Positions 18,578-27,617 are shown, numbered from the stretch's first letter. The stretch: 58,732 nucleotides of DNA from Pseudomonadota bacterium (GCA_021818505.1 JAKADX010000026.1:1-58732); one strand, 5' to 3'. The notes: generated by a model not told the origin, from the sequence alone. Made by a program: numbers and translations.

Positions 18578-19060
18578 TCAGCGTCGGCCGCGCGATGCCC
18601 ACCGGTGGAGATAGTCGGCGACCGGCCCGGTCACCGCCAAGCCGGGCAGTTCGGCGGGCGATACCAGTCGGGCGGCGATGATCTCGCGGTTATCGGGCCG
18701 CAGCGGCGGCAAGCGGTCGAGATGCAGCTCGAACAGATGCACGCGGTCGCGCCGCCCGTCCCACAGGCCCGCCGTCTGTCCGACGGGGTGCAGCCCCGCC
18801 GCGACCAGGCCGATCTCCTCGATCAGTTCGCGCCGCGCCGCCGCGTCCGGCGTCTCGCCGCGCCGCACGCTGCCGCCGGGAAAGTTCCATGTCTTGCGAT
18901 AGGAGGAGCGCAGCAGCAGAAGATCCGGCCCCACCCACACCGCGACCAGCGCCCCCTGGTGGCGCGCGCCGCTCAGCCGCCACCACAGCCGCGCGACCGG
19001 AAAGCCAAGCCGGTAGACGGTGCGCCAGCCCAGGTCGGCCAGGCGGCGATGTGGCGCCAT
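18578..19060 (-). CDS. Nudix hydrolase
   Basis: About 160 residues from ATG 19060. The Nudix box is complete: GGSVRRGETPDAAARREL followed by IEEIGL (pattern G-x5-E-x7-RE-x2-EE-x-G), giving metal-dependent hydrolysis of a nucleoside diphosphate linked to another moiety. The N terminus (GWRTVYRLGFPVARLWWRL) is an amphipathic/hydrophobic helix often seen in alphaproteobacterial members. The frame is open to 19153, but the extra residues look like leader sequence. Divergent from pyrD. Substrate not deducible. Confidence 0.88.
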   Translation of the reverse strand: MAPHRRLADLGWRTVYRLGFPVARLWWRLSGARHQGALVAVWVGPDLLLLRSSYRKTWNFPGGSVRRGETPDAAARRELIEEIGLVAAGLHPVGQTAGLWDGRRDRVHLFELHLDRLPPLRPDNREIIAARLVSPAELPGLAVTGPVADYLHRWASRGRR

Positions 19061-19214
19061 TGCCGGCGAGCCAGCGTCAGCCGAGTTCGGCAAGGTCCGC
19101 ACGTGCCTCCGTGCCGTCGCCGGCAGCATGGGGACTTGCGCCCGTGCCGGCAACCGGCTTGGTGCAGGGCCGGGATGCCTTCACAGCGTCGGGCGGGTCG
19201 GGCAGGAACGCGCC

Positions 19215-20258
19215 ATGCCGCACCGGTTCGCCACTGCCGCCCTGCCGCTCCTGCATCGTCTGGATGCCGAGCGGGCGCATGGGCTGGCGTTGCGGGCGCT
19301 CCAGGCGGGCCTGCTCGGTGGCCAGGGGGCGCCGGATGATGCGCGTCTCGCGGTCCGCGCGCTCGGCCGCGACTTCGCCAATCCGATCGGGCTGGCCGCC
19401 GGGTTCGACAAGGATGCGGTGGCGCTGCCCGGCCTGATGCGGCTCGGCTTCGGCTTCATCGAGGCGGGGACGGTCACGCCGCGCCGGCAGCCGGGCAATC
19501 CCCGGCCGCGGCTGTTCCGGCTCGGCATTGATGGCGCGGTCATCAACCGCATGGGGTTCAACAACGGCGGCATCGACGCCTTCGTCCGCCGCCTTGCCGC
19601 CGTGCGCCAGCGCGTGCCGGTCGGCGCCAATGTCGGCCTCAACAAGCAGGATGCGCTCGCCGAGCGCGACTATCCGGCGCTGGTCGCGGCGGTGGCACCC
19701 TATGCCGCTTATGTCGTGATCAATGTCTCCTCGCCCAACACGCCCGGGTTGCGCGACCTGCAGGCCGCGCCGCGGCTCGGCGGTATCCTGGCGGCGATCC
19801 GCCGCGCCGTGCCAGGCGCGCCGCCGCTGCTGGTCAAGCTCGCGCCCGACCTCGCGCCCGCCGATCTGCCGGAGATCGTCGCGGCCTGCATCGCCCACGG
19901 CGTGGCCGGGCTGGTGATATCCAACACCACGCTGGCGCGCCCGCCCGGCCTGCGTTCGCCGCACGCCGCCGAGATCGGCGGGCTGTCCGGCGCGCCGCTG
20001 TTCGCGCCCTCCACGGCGATGCTGGCCGCCGTCGCGCGGCTGGCGGCCGGGCGGCTGACCCTGATCGGCGTCGGGGGCATTTGCAGCGGACGGCAGGTGC
20101 TGCAAAAGCTTCGCGCCGGCGCCAGCCTGGTGCAGCTTTATACCGGCTTCGCGTTGCACGGGCCGGCGCTGATCCCGCGCCTCAAGCGCGAGTTGCTCGC
20201 GGCCCTCGACGCCGACGGCTTCGCCTGCGTCGCCGACGCCATCGGCGCCGATCATTAG
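19215..20258 (+). CDS. pyrD: dihydroorotate dehydrogenase (quinone), class 2
   Basis: 347-residue membrane-associated FMN enzyme of pyrimidine synthesis that oxidises dihydroorotate with quinone. The N-terminal helix (LPLLHRLDAERAHGLALRAL) is the class-2 membrane/quinone tunnel element. Core motifs: FANPIGLAAGFDKDA, GFIEAGTVTPRRQPGNPRPR, NRMGFNNGG, YVVINVSSPNTPGLR with the catalytic serine, and ISNTTLARP. ATG 19215 gives normal length; the open frame further upstream is not conserved. Followed eight bases later by a HAD gene. Confidence 0.97.
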   Translation: MPHRFATAALPLLHRLDAERAHGLALRALQAGLLGGQGAPDDARLAVRALGRDFANPIGLAAGFDKDAVALPGLMRLGFGFIEAGTVTPRRQPGNPRPRLFRLGIDGAVINRMGFNNGGIDAFVRRLAAVRQRVPVGANVGLNKQDALAERDYPALVAAVAPYAAYVVINVSSPNTPGLRDLQAAPRLGGILAAIRRAVPGAPPLLVKLAPDLAPADLPEIVAACIAHGVAGLVISNTTLARPPGLRSPHAAEIGGLSGAPLFAPSTAMLAAVARLAAGRLTLIGVGGICSGRQVLQKLRAGASLVQLYTGFALHGPALIPRLKRELLAALDADGFACVADAIGADH

Positions 20259-20266
20259 GAATCCGT

Positions 20267-21115
20267 ATGGAACATCTCGACGGCTTCGCCCCGCTTGCCG
20301 CACGCTATCGCGGATTCATCGTCGATCTGTGGGGCGTGGTGCATGACGGCGTCGCGCCCTATCCCGGCGCCGTCGATTGCCTGACGCGACTGCGCGCGCA
20401 AGGCCAGCGCGTCGTGCTGCTGTCCAACGCGCCGCGCCGCGCCGGCGTCGCCGCCGCCGGCATGGCGGCCATGGGCATCTCGCGCGACCTCTATACCGGC
20501 ATCATCACCAGCGGCGAGGTGACGCACGCGCTGCTGCGCGACCGCGACGCGCCCGGCTTCGCTTCCCTCGGGCGGCGACTGTGGCATATCGGACCGGAGC
20601 GTGACCGCAACGTGTTCGCCGACCTCGACTATGTCGAGGCGAGCGGGCCCGCGGACGCCGATTTCGTGCTCAACACCGGCCCCGACGATACGCGCGCGCC
20701 GACCGACGTGGCGCCGTGGTTCGACGAACTCGCCGCCTGCCGCGCGGCCGGCTTGCCGATGATCTGCGCCAATCCTGACCTGGAGGTAATCCGCGGCGGC
20801 GCGCGGGTGATTTGCGCCGGGGCGCTGGCGCTGCACTACCTGGAACTGGGCGGGAAGGTGCTGTGGGTCGGCAAGCCCGACCCGGAGGTGTATCGCCCGG
20901 TACTCGGGCTGCTCGGCCTGCCGCGCGAGGAGGTGCTGGCCGTCGGCGATGCCCTGCGCACCGACATCGCCGGCGCCGCGGCGGCCGGGGTTGCCTCCTG
21001 CTGGGTGCTCGGCGGCATCCACGCCGCCGACCTCGCCGGTGCCGCCACGGCCGAGGCGGCCGCGCGAGCGGCCGGCCTCGCGCCGATCGCCAGCCTGCCC
21101 GCCTTCGCGTGGTAG
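20267..21115 (+). CDS. TIGR01459-family HAD phosphatase
   Basis: 282-residue HAD-superfamily (class IIA, NagD-like) protein. The nucleophile motif is VDLWGVVHDG at about residue 19, with LLSNAPRR as motif II, a cap domain in the middle and GKPDPEVYRPVLGLLG plus AVGDALRTDIAGAAAAG as motifs III/IV. Note VDLWG rather than VDLDG: the Asp after the nucleophile is present further on in HDG. It has an AGGA ribosome site at 20257-20260 that overlaps the pyrD stop. Proposed substrates in the family are sugar phosphates or pyridoxal phosphate; unproven. Confidence 0.9.
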   Translation: MEHLDGFAPLAARYRGFIVDLWGVVHDGVAPYPGAVDCLTRLRAQGQRVVLLSNAPRRAGVAAAGMAAMGISRDLYTGIITSGEVTHALLRDRDAPGFASLGRRLWHIGPERDRNVFADLDYVEASGPADADFVLNTGPDDTRAPTDVAPWFDELAACRAAGLPMICANPDLEVIRGGARVICAGALALHYLELGGKVLWVGKPDPEVYRPVLGLLGLPREEVLAVGDALRTDIAGAAAAGVASCWVLGGIHAADLAGAATAEAAARAAGLAPIASLPAFAW

Positions 21116-21130
21116 GAAGCGGCCGGAAAG

Positions 21131-21535
21131 CTACTTCCCGCCGCCGCCGCCGCCACCTCCTCCTCCGCCACCACCGCCTGCGCCACCGCCACCATGTGCG
21201 CTCGATGCTTTCGCGGCGTGCGCGTGTGCGTGGGCCGGCACATGCGTCGTCAACGCGACAGCGAACGCGGCAGTCGGAAGCGCGCGGCCGCCATCGACGA
21301 ACGGATGGCTCGGCGTCCTTGCCGGATCGGTGATCGCCATGGCCGTCATCGCGGTCGACACCGGCTTGCGGGCGAACGGCTGCTCATTTTCGAGCGGCAG
21401 GCTCAGACCGGTGCCGCCGACATGATAGCCGGGGGGATACTGGCTGGCGATCATCGTGCCGCCGGCGCAGCCGGCCAGCAAGGCAGGCAACAGCGACAGC
21501 GCGGCAAGGCGGAGCGGTGCTTCGGGCATCGGCAT
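21131..21535 (-). CDS. lipoprotein with His/Ala stretch and poly-glycine tail
   Basis: 134-residue predicted lipoprotein. The signal peptide ends in the lipobox LLAGC with Cys23 as lipidated residue. The mature part is short and polar (HVGGTGLSLPLENEQPF), followed by an Ala/His segment (HAHAHAAK) and a tail of four glycines, alanine, fourteen glycines and a final lysine (DNA 21134-21193). Glycine codons are mixed (GGC, GGT, GGA, GGG), so the run is not a simple triplet expansion. Function unknown; a flexible surface spacer or metal-binding tail is possible. ATG 21535 chosen from the signal peptide. Confidence 0.75.
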   Translation of the reverse strand: MPMPEAPLRLAALSLLPALLAGCAGGTMIASQYPPGYHVGGTGLSLPLENEQPFARKPVSTAMTAMAITDPARTPSHPFVDGGRALPTAAFAVALTTHVPAHAHAHAAKASSAHGGGGAGGGGGGGGGGGGGGK

Positions 21536-21617
21536 GATGCGAACCTCCGCTGAGACAGCGTGCATGTCGGCGATCGCGCGTGCCAGTCAAGCACGCGCGC
21601 GCTCTTTGGCAAAGATT

Positions 21618-22490
21618 TCAGCTTCCGCCGCTTGCCGTCCGTCCAGCCAGCGCGTCGGCGAGTCGGTGCGACGCGCTCCCCGGGCGCAGTGGCTGCCGCT
21701 GGCCGGGGCCGGGCGCCCAACCGGTCAGCATCGCCAGCCGCAGCGTCGCGACGGTGCGTCCCTGCGTGCCTGGCAGCGCCGCCAGCGCCGCCGGGAACAG
21801 CGCGCGCGGCGCGGGCCTGCGGTCGCGCAGCGCAACCGCGTTGGCTTCGCCGGCGGCGCGCAGGTCGCGCAGCAGATCCAGCGGATTGGCATAGAGCAGC
21901 CGGATTTCCTCCAGATCGGCGACCGGCAGCGCGAAGCCGGCGCGTTGCAGCAGCCCCGCGCAGTCGCGCAGTTCGGGAAACGGCGAGACGCGCGGCGCGG
22001 CACCGCCGCGGATCGCGGCCTCCGCCTCGGTCAATGCCGCGCGCAACTCGCCCAGCGTGCCGAGCACCGGCAGGCTGGCCAGCAGCAGGCCGTCAGGCCG
22101 CAGCGCCTGGCGCAACTGGATCAGCGCGCCGGGCAGATCGTTGACCCAGTGCAGCGACAGGCTGGCCACGATCAGGTCGAAGCTCGCCGGCGCGAACGGC
22201 AGCCATTCCTCGTCCGCTGCCACCGCAGGCGCGCCCGCCCGCGCCGCCATCGCCGGCGACAGGTCGCACGCCAGCGTCGGGATGCCGCGTGCGCGCAGCA
22301 GCGGCGCGATCGTGCCGCGCCCGCCGACATCCAGCGCGGCGCTGAAACGGCGCGTGGTGTCGTCCAGCCGGTCCAGCAGCCGTTCGGCGGCGTCGCGCAG
22401 AATGTCCTCGACCGAGGCCACACGCGCGGCGGCGCGTTCGCGGTGGCGGCGCACGGCGGTGCGGTCGAAGACGTGCATGGAGTCGCTCAT
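21618..22490 (-). CDS. SAM-dependent methyltransferase, NDUFAF5/BioC-like
   Basis: About 290 residues from ATG 22490 (or 286 from ATG 22478). Class I methyltransferase: the region RFSAALDVGGRGTIAPLL is motif I with an altered glycine pattern, then LACDLSPAMAARA, FDLIVASLSLHWVNDLPG and LRPDGLLLASLPVLGTLGEL. The last segments are typical of the alphaproteobacterial NDUFAF5 relatives, whose human homologue hydroxylates an arginine of complex I. The neighbouring divergent comF gene is a frequent partner in this group. Longer upstream extension in this frame runs antisense through comF and other genes and is not coding. Confidence 0.88.
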   Translation of the reverse strand: MSDSMHVFDRTAVRRHRERAAARVASVEDILRDAAERLLDRLDDTTRRFSAALDVGGRGTIAPLLRARGIPTLACDLSPAMAARAGAPAVAADEEWLPFAPASFDLIVASLSLHWVNDLPGALIQLRQALRPDGLLLASLPVLGTLGELRAALTEAEAAIRGGAAPRVSPFPELRDCAGLLQRAGFALPVADLEEIRLLYANPLDLLRDLRAAGEANAVALRDRRPAPRALFPAALAALPGTQGRTVATLRLAMLTGWAPGPGQRQPLRPGSASHRLADALAGRTASGGS

Positions 22491-22550
22491 GCGCCACATG
22501 TACGCCGTGCTGCGTTGCCGCCAAGCGGCACGGCGGCGTAACGTCGGCCC

Positions 22551-23300
22551 ATGCGCGATCTGGTGCGCACCGCCGGGCGGGCGGCGCTCGATCTGCTGCT
22601 GCCGCCGGTCTGCCTGACCTGCGACCGGCCGGTCGATGTGCCGGGGCGGTTCTGCGCCGCCTGCTTCGCCCGCACCGGCTTCGTGACGGAGCCGTGCTGC
22701 ACCGCGTGCGGCACCCCGTTCAGCAGCGCCGCGCAGGGCGGGCGGGAGCGGCTGTGCCCGATCTGCCGCGCCAGCCCGCCGCCGTGGCGGTGCGCGCGCG
22801 GGGCGCTGCGCTATGACGCGCAGGCAGCGCGGCTGATCCTGGCGTTCAAATACGCCGACCGGCCGGAACTGGCGGCGGCGCTGGCGCCGATGATGGCGCG
22901 GGCGGGTGCCGCGCTGCTGCGGGAGGCCGAGCTGATCGTGCCGGTGCCGCTGCACCGCCGCCGCCTGTTCGCCCGCCGCTACAACCAGGCGGCGCTGCTG
23001 GCGCGTGTGCTGGCGCGGCTCGCTGGCGTGCCGGCCGCACTCGACCTGCTGCGGCGGACGCGGGCGACGCTGCCGCTCGGCCATGCCGGGGCCGCGGCGC
23101 GGGCCGAGGCGCTGACCGGCGCCTTCGCCATACGCCCGGCGCGCGCCGCACTCGCCGCCGGGCGCCGGGTCCTGCTGGTCGATGACGTGATGACCTCCGG
23201 TGCCACCGCCGCCGCCTGCACCTCCGCACTGCTGGCGGGCGGCGCCGCCGCGGTCGATGTGCTGGTCGCGGCGCGCGTGGCAGACCGGCGCCTCGGCTGA
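22551..23300 (+). CDS. ComF-family phosphoribosyltransferase-like protein
   Basis: 249-residue ComF/GntX protein. The N terminus is a double zinc ribbon with four CxxC pairs (CLTC, CAAC, CTAC, CPIC), and the C-terminal half is a phosphoribosyltransferase fold whose PRPP loop reads VLLVDDVMTSGAT. ComF is needed for DNA uptake in naturally competent bacteria, though in alphaproteobacteria its role is unclear. It diverges from the methyltransferase gene with a 60-base gap and is followed by glutaredoxin. Confidence 0.92.
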   Translation: MRDLVRTAGRAALDLLLPPVCLTCDRPVDVPGRFCAACFARTGFVTEPCCTACGTPFSSAAQGGRERLCPICRASPPPWRCARGALRYDAQAARLILAFKYADRPELAAALAPMMARAGAALLREAELIVPVPLHRRRLFARRYNQAALLARVLARLAGVPAALDLLRRTRATLPLGHAGAAARAEALTGAFAIRPARAALAAGRRVLLVDDVMTSGATAAACTSALLAGGAAAVDVLVAARVADRRLG

Positions 23301-23357
23301 TCCCCTTGCGCGCGCCGGTGCCGCACCAAACCTGCGGTGCAACATAAGGAGCGCGCG

Positions 23358-23618
23358 ATGCCGAAGGTCGAGATCTATACCCAGCCCTGGTGCCCTTACT
23401 GCGTGCGGGCGAAGTCGCTGCTGGAGCGCAAGGGCGTGAGCTATATCGAGATCGAGGCCCCGCACGGCACGCCGGAACGTGCCGAGTCGATCCGCCGCGC
23501 CGGCGGACGGAGCACCGTGCCGCAGGTGTTCATCGACGGTCGCCATATCGGCGGCAGCGATGATCTGGCGGCTCTCGACCGAGCCGGCAAACTCGATGCA
23601 CTGCTGCAGCCGGTGTGA
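23358..23618 (+). CDS. grxC: glutaredoxin 3
   Basis: 86-residue thioredoxin-fold protein with the dithiol active site CPYC (residues 12-15), the cis-proline TVPQVFIDG and the glutathione contact GGSDDLAAL. It reduces protein and glutathione mixed disulfides. AAGGAGCG lies just before ATG 23358. It is flanked by comF and the DUF1178 gene, a frequent alphaproteobacterial order. Confidence 0.96.
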   Translation: MPKVEIYTQPWCPYCVRAKSLLERKGVSYIEIEAPHGTPERAESIRRAGGRSTVPQVFIDGRHIGGSDDLAALDRAGKLDALLQPV

Positions 23619-23681
23619 GATGCGGCGGGGCTGGCACTCCCGCCCGCGGACTGCCAGATTACCGGGCAGGCAGGACGCACG

Positions 23682-24146
23682 ATGATCCATTACCAATTGC
23701 AGTGCCGCGAGGCGCACGGGTTCGACGGCTGGTTCCGCGACAGCGCGGCGTTCGAGGCGCAGGCGGCACGCGGCCTGATCGCCTGCCCGACCTGCGGCGA
23801 CACGAATGTCGCGCGGGCACTGATGGCGCCGGCCCTCGCCAAGGGCGCCGCGCTGCCCGCTCCGTTGCCACCGCCGCAGCCCGCGCCGGCCGGCAAGCCG
23901 GTCGCGGTCGCAGGTGGCGGGATGCCGGATCACCTGCGGGCGATGCTGCAGCGGATGCGCGCGGAGGTCGAGCGCACCTGCGACTATGTCGGCGCCGATT
24001 TCGCCGATGAGGCCCGGCGGATCCATTCCGGCGAGAGCGAGAAACGCGGCATCTACGGCGAAGCCACGCCCGAACAGGCCGAGGCGCTGGCCGAGGACGG
24101 GATCGAGGTGGCTCGCATCCCCTGGGTACCCCGCGCCGACGGATAG
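23682..24146 (+). CDS. DUF1178 family protein
   Basis: 154-residue cytoplasmic protein of DUF1178. Start IHYQLQCREAHGFDGWFRDS and the CPTCGDTNVARALMAPAL zinc-ribbon half are diagnostic. A Pro/Ala-rich linker in the middle is followed by a conserved C-terminal helix region (RRIHSGESEKRGIYGEATPE). Function unknown. Position directly after grxC supports the call. Confidence 0.92.
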   Translation: MIHYQLQCREAHGFDGWFRDSAAFEAQAARGLIACPTCGDTNVARALMAPALAKGAALPAPLPPPQPAPAGKPVAVAGGGMPDHLRAMLQRMRAEVERTCDYVGADFADEARRIHSGESEKRGIYGEATPEQAEALAEDGIEVARIPWVPRADG

Positions 24147-24182
24147 GCGCACTTCCGCCCCGCCTGGACGGGAGAGACGCTG

Positions 24183-25955
24183 ATGCTCACCACACTGGTG
24201 GCCCTGCTGGCGGCCACCGTGATCGCGGTGCCGCTGTCGCGACGGCTCGGCTTCGGCTCCATTCTCGGCTACCTCGTCGCCGGCGCGGTGATCGGCCCTG
24301 CCGGGCTGCGCCTCGTCACCGATGTCGGGCAAATCACCGAGGTCTCGGAACTCGGTGTCGTCATGCTGCTGTTCCTGATCGGGCTAGAACTGCGGCCGCA
24401 TCGTCTGTGGATTCTGCGCCGCGCGGTGTTCGGCCTGGGCTTCGGGCAGATGGTGCCGACGGCGCTGCTGCTCGCCGGCCTCGCGCGCCTGGCCGGGATC
24501 GATTGGGCGGGGGCTGCGGTGCTGGGGGCGGGGCTGGCGCTGTCCTCCACCGCGATCGTGCTGCCGATGCTCGCCGAGCGCGACCTGCTCCCCTCGACCG
24601 CCGGGCGGGACGCCTTCGCCGTGCTGCTGTTTCAGGACATGGCGTTCGTGCCGCTGGTGGCACTGCTGCCGCTGCTGGCCGGCGCGATGCTGCCGCAGCA
24701 GGTGCCGTGGACCGAGGTGCTGCGCGCGGCGATCGCGGTCGCGGTGATCCTGATCGGTGGCAGCCTGCTGGTGCGGCCCGTGTTCCGCGTCATCGGCGGC
24801 GCGCGGTTGCCGGAGGTGTTCACGGCGACCGCGCTGCTGCTCGTGGTCGGCACCGCCGCGCTGGCGCATTGGGCGGGACTTTCGATGTCGCTCGGGGCCT
24901 TCCTTGCCGGAGTGATGCTGTCGGACTCCGACTACCGTCACGAATTGCAGGCCGATATCGCGCCTTTCCAGGGCCTGTTGCTCGGATTTTTCTTCATTTC
25001 CGTAGGCATGTCAGCCGATCTTGGAATGGCGCTGCGGGCGCCCGGCGCGGTGGCCGCCCTGGTCGCGGTGCTGATGGCCGTCAAGGCCGCGGTCACGGTC
25101 ACGCTGGGCTGGTGGAAACGGCGCAGTCTCGCGCACGCGCTGCGCTTCGGGCTCGCCTTGCCGCAGGGCAGCGAGTTCAGCTTCGTCGTGTTCGGTGCCG
25201 CGGTCCCCGCCGGCGTGCTGGGGACCGAGGTGGCGGGGCTGGTGACGTTCGTGGTCGCGGTGTCGATGGCAGCCACGCCGCTGCTGTTCGCCGCAGCCGA
25301 ACACTGGCTGCAACCGCGCCTCGTGCAGCGGCGCGCCCCCGCCTATGACCCGATCGACGGTCCGCCGGCGCCGGTCATCATCTGCGGATTCGGCCGCGTC
25401 GGGCAGATCGTCGGGCGGGTCCTGCACATGCAGCGCATCCGCTTCACCGCGCTCGACAAGGATCCCGCCCAAATCGAGGTGGTGCGGCGCTATGGCGGGC
25501 GGGTCTATTACGGCGATCCGACGCGGCTGGACGTGCTGCGCGCGGCGGGGGCGGAGGGCGCGCGCGTGCTGGTCCTCGCCATTCCCGATCCGGAGGCGAC
25601 GGTGGCCGCGGCGGCGATGGCGAAGCGGCATTTCCCGCATCTCCAGATCTTCGCCCGCGCGCGCGACCGGCAGTACGCGTATCGGTTGATGGACCTGCAC
25701 ATCGCCGGCTTTGTGCGCGAGACCTTCGACTCCAGCCTGCGCCTGAGCGAACAGGTGCTGGAGCGGCTCGACGTGCCGGCGGCCACGGCGGCGCGCGCGA
25801 TCGCACTGTTTCGTGACCACGACGAGCGCCGGCTGGACGAGATGCATCAGTGGGCCGGCGACGAGCAGCGCCTGATCCAGAGCGCGCAGCAGGCCGCACA
25901 GGAATTGCAGGAACTGTTCGAATCCGACCGCACCGAGACGAAGCCGGACGACTGA
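24183..25955 (+). CDS. CPA2 monovalent cation:proton antiporter (KefB/KefC type)
   Basis: 590 residues. Residues 1 to about 380 form the multi-span Na+/H+ exchanger fold (GSILGYLVAGAVIGPAGLRL, VMLLFLIGLELRPHRLW, LSSTAIVLPMLAERD). Residues of about 395-540 form a Rossmann TrkA-N domain (VIICGFGRVGQIVGRVL) that binds nucleotide and gates transport. KefB/KefC members export potassium in exchange for protons during electrophile stress under glutathione control; the nearby glutaredoxin is suggestive only. The acidic tail (ELQELFESDRTETKPDD) is cytoplasmic. Confidence 0.92.
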   Translation: MLTTLVALLAATVIAVPLSRRLGFGSILGYLVAGAVIGPAGLRLVTDVGQITEVSELGVVMLLFLIGLELRPHRLWILRRAVFGLGFGQMVPTALLLAGLARLAGIDWAGAAVLGAGLALSSTAIVLPMLAERDLLPSTAGRDAFAVLLFQDMAFVPLVALLPLLAGAMLPQQVPWTEVLRAAIAVAVILIGGSLLVRPVFRVIGGARLPEVFTATALLLVVGTAALAHWAGLSMSLGAFLAGVMLSDSDYRHELQADIAPFQGLLLGFFFISVGMSADLGMALRAPGAVAALVAVLMAVKAAVTVTLGWWKRRSLAHALRFGLALPQGSEFSFVVFGAAVPAGVLGTEVAGLVTFVVAVSMAATPLLFAAAEHWLQPRLVQRRAPAYDPIDGPPAPVIICGFGRVGQIVGRVLHMQRIRFTALDKDPAQIEVVRRYGGRVYYGDPTRLDVLRAAGAEGARVLVLAIPDPEATVAAAAMAKRHFPHLQIFARARDRQYAYRLMDLHIAGFVRETFDSSLRLSEQVLERLDVPAATAARAIALFRDHDERRLDEMHQWAGDEQRLIQSAQQAAQELQELFESDRTETKPDD

Positions 25956-25974
25956 ACGCCGCCCCGGACGCCGG

Positions 25975-27432
25975 TCAGGCGATGTTGTTCTGAGTCAGGC
26001 CGGTGAAGCCCATCAGCATTATTCTGGTGTTATCCGACAGCATCAGCATCGTACTGCCGCCGGCGACCTGCGCCGTGTTCATCGCCATCGTCATCTCGGT
26101 GGCGCCGTAGCCCGCCAGATTGATCCGGTCGGTGCTGTTGAAGCCGCTGATCGACATGACGCCGCCGGCATGGCCCTGGACGAACCAGAACTGGTTCGCA
26201 TCGCCTGCCGCGATCACCTGCGCCGAGCCTGTGCCGGCATAGAACTGCCCACCGCCCGTCTGATCGACCATCACGGCGTCGCCGGTGCCGCCGAAGAATG
26301 TCGTGCCGGTCGCCGACCCACCGCCGAACAGTGTTTCATTTCCGCCGCCGGCAACCAGGACGTTGTTTCCGTTCAGGCCGGCGAGCACGTCGCCGTTGCC
26401 GTTGCCCACCAGCGTCGCCGCGGCGCCGGAACCGATCAACTGGTTGCCGCCGGCGCTGGCGCCGAAAGCCAACAGGCTGGCACTGCCCGCTCCGGCGGCC
26501 GTGATCGCCGCGCTGCTGCCCGCGACTGTAGCGGAACCGGCGGAGGCGACGAAATACGTCGTGCCGCTGCCGCCGACCGCCACGGCATCGCCGGTGCTGT
26601 TGATCGTGGCGTTCGCGGCACCCACCCCGATCGTGTCGGCGCCGCCGCTGGCGATCACGGCGTTGCCGGAGCCGGCCCAGATCAGGTCGCCGCTGCTGCC
26701 GTCGGTCGCGATCCAGTTGTTGCCGCCGTTGGCAACGACGGTGTCCGCTTGGTTGGCGCTGACCAGGAAGGAATCGGAGCCTCCGCTTCCCCCAGGGCTG
26801 GCGCTTCCGGCGCCGAGGAACAGCAGATTGCCGCCGGCGCCGACGCCGGTTCCGGTCGGGCTCGCGGTGCCGCCGGCGCCGACGCCGGTTCCGGTCGGGC
26901 TCGCCGTGCCGCCGGCGCCGACGCCGGTGCCGGTCGGGCTCGCCGTGCCGCCGGCGCCGACGCCGGTTCCGGTCGGGCTCGCGGTGCCGCCGGCGCCGAC
27001 GCCGGTCCCGGTCGGGCTCGCCGTGCCGCCGGCGCCGATGCCGGTGCCGGTCGGGCTGGTGTGGCCCGAGACGAGGTAGGCGGGGGCGCCGCTCGCGGAA
27101 TAGGTCTGGCCGGTGCCGCTCAGGGTCGCGGCCTGTGGACCGATGCCGTTGGCGACGATCGTGAACGGGCCCGTCGCGCTGTCGTCCACGACGTTGTACT
27201 GCGCCGGCAGCGTCACGGCGCCGTTCAGCGCGCCGGTAAACATCACCCGGCCATAGGCGCCCGCCGGCACGCTCGGAAACGGGTTGCCTGCCGTCCAGCC
27301 GAACGGCGCGCCCGTCGCGCTCGCCATGACCGAAGCGGACCCGGCGTCAACCGCGGCCGCGATACCCTGAGCCAGCGCATTGGCGCCGGCGGATTGCACA
27401 GACGTGGATTCCGAGCCGGAGGTGTTTGCCAT
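25975..27432 (-). CDS. large glycine/alanine-rich repeat protein, probably secreted
   Basis: 485 residues with almost no Lys, Arg or Cys. A globular N-terminal portion (1-120) precedes six tandem copies of a 13-residue unit, SPTGTGVGAGGTA (DNA 26831-27064), then about 270 residues of imperfect beta-type repeats (for example GGNETLFGGGSATGTTFFGGTG). It ends in SISGFNSTDRINLAGYG followed by LMLSDNTRIMLMGFTGL, a pattern like the C-terminal secretion segments of RTX proteins, although the GGxGxD calcium nonapeptide is not clearly present. A type I-secreted adhesin or matrix protein is the best guess. No signal peptide is visible. Confidence 0.75.
   Translation of the reverse strand: MANTSGSESTSVQSAGANALAQGIAAAVDAGSASVMASATGAPFGWTAGNPFPSVPAGAYGRVMFTGALNGAVTLPAQYNVVDDSATGPFTIVANGIGPQAATLSGTGQTYSASGAPAYLVSGHTSPTGTGIGAGGTASPTGTGVGAGGTASPTGTGVGAGGTASPTGTGVGAGGTASPTGTGVGAGGTASPTGTGVGAGGNLLFLGAGSASPGGSGGSDSFLVSANQADTVVANGGNNWIATDGSSGDLIWAGSGNAVIASGGADTIGVGAANATINSTGDAVAVGGSGTTYFVASAGSATVAGSSAAITAAGAGSASLLAFGASAGGNQLIGSGAAATLVGNGNGDVLAGLNGNNVLVAGGGNETLFGGGSATGTTFFGGTGDAVMVDQTGGGQFYAGTGSAQVIAAGDANQFWFVQGHAGGVMSISGFNSTDRINLAGYGATEMTMAMNTAQVAGGSTMLMLSDNTRIMLMGFTGLTQNNIA
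26831..27064 (-). repeat. six tandem 39-bp repeats inside the repeat protein
   Basis: Copies begin at 26831, 26870, 26909, 26948, 26987 and 27026. Each encodes the same 13-residue block, with GTG IGAGG replacing GTG VGAGG in the copy nearest the N terminus. Differences among copies are single synonymous changes, which suggests recent expansion, so copy number should vary among strains. Confidence 0.9.
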
Positions 27433-27617
27433 GCGCGCCTGAGTCCTGCGTGTTGTCTCGTTGCTTCACGGTTGAACGCGGAGTCGGGGCGATGGTTGAC
27501 AAGAACTGCGCGGCATCCGGTCCCTGTGATTTGACCTCGACGGCGCGCAGGTTCGCTTCGACTTGGTTTTAGTCACGCCGTTGTTCGGATCACGCCGCTG
27601 CGCCTATGCTTTGGCGC

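Noticed and set aside
22491-24332. Long N-terminal extension of the methyltransferase frame
   Set aside because: It would run antisense through comF, grxC and DUF1178; the methyltransferase homology begins at 22490/22478.
27496-27501. TTGACA hexamer upstream of the chromate transporter genes
   Set aside because: No -10 hexamer at 16-19 bases; a lone match is expected by chance.
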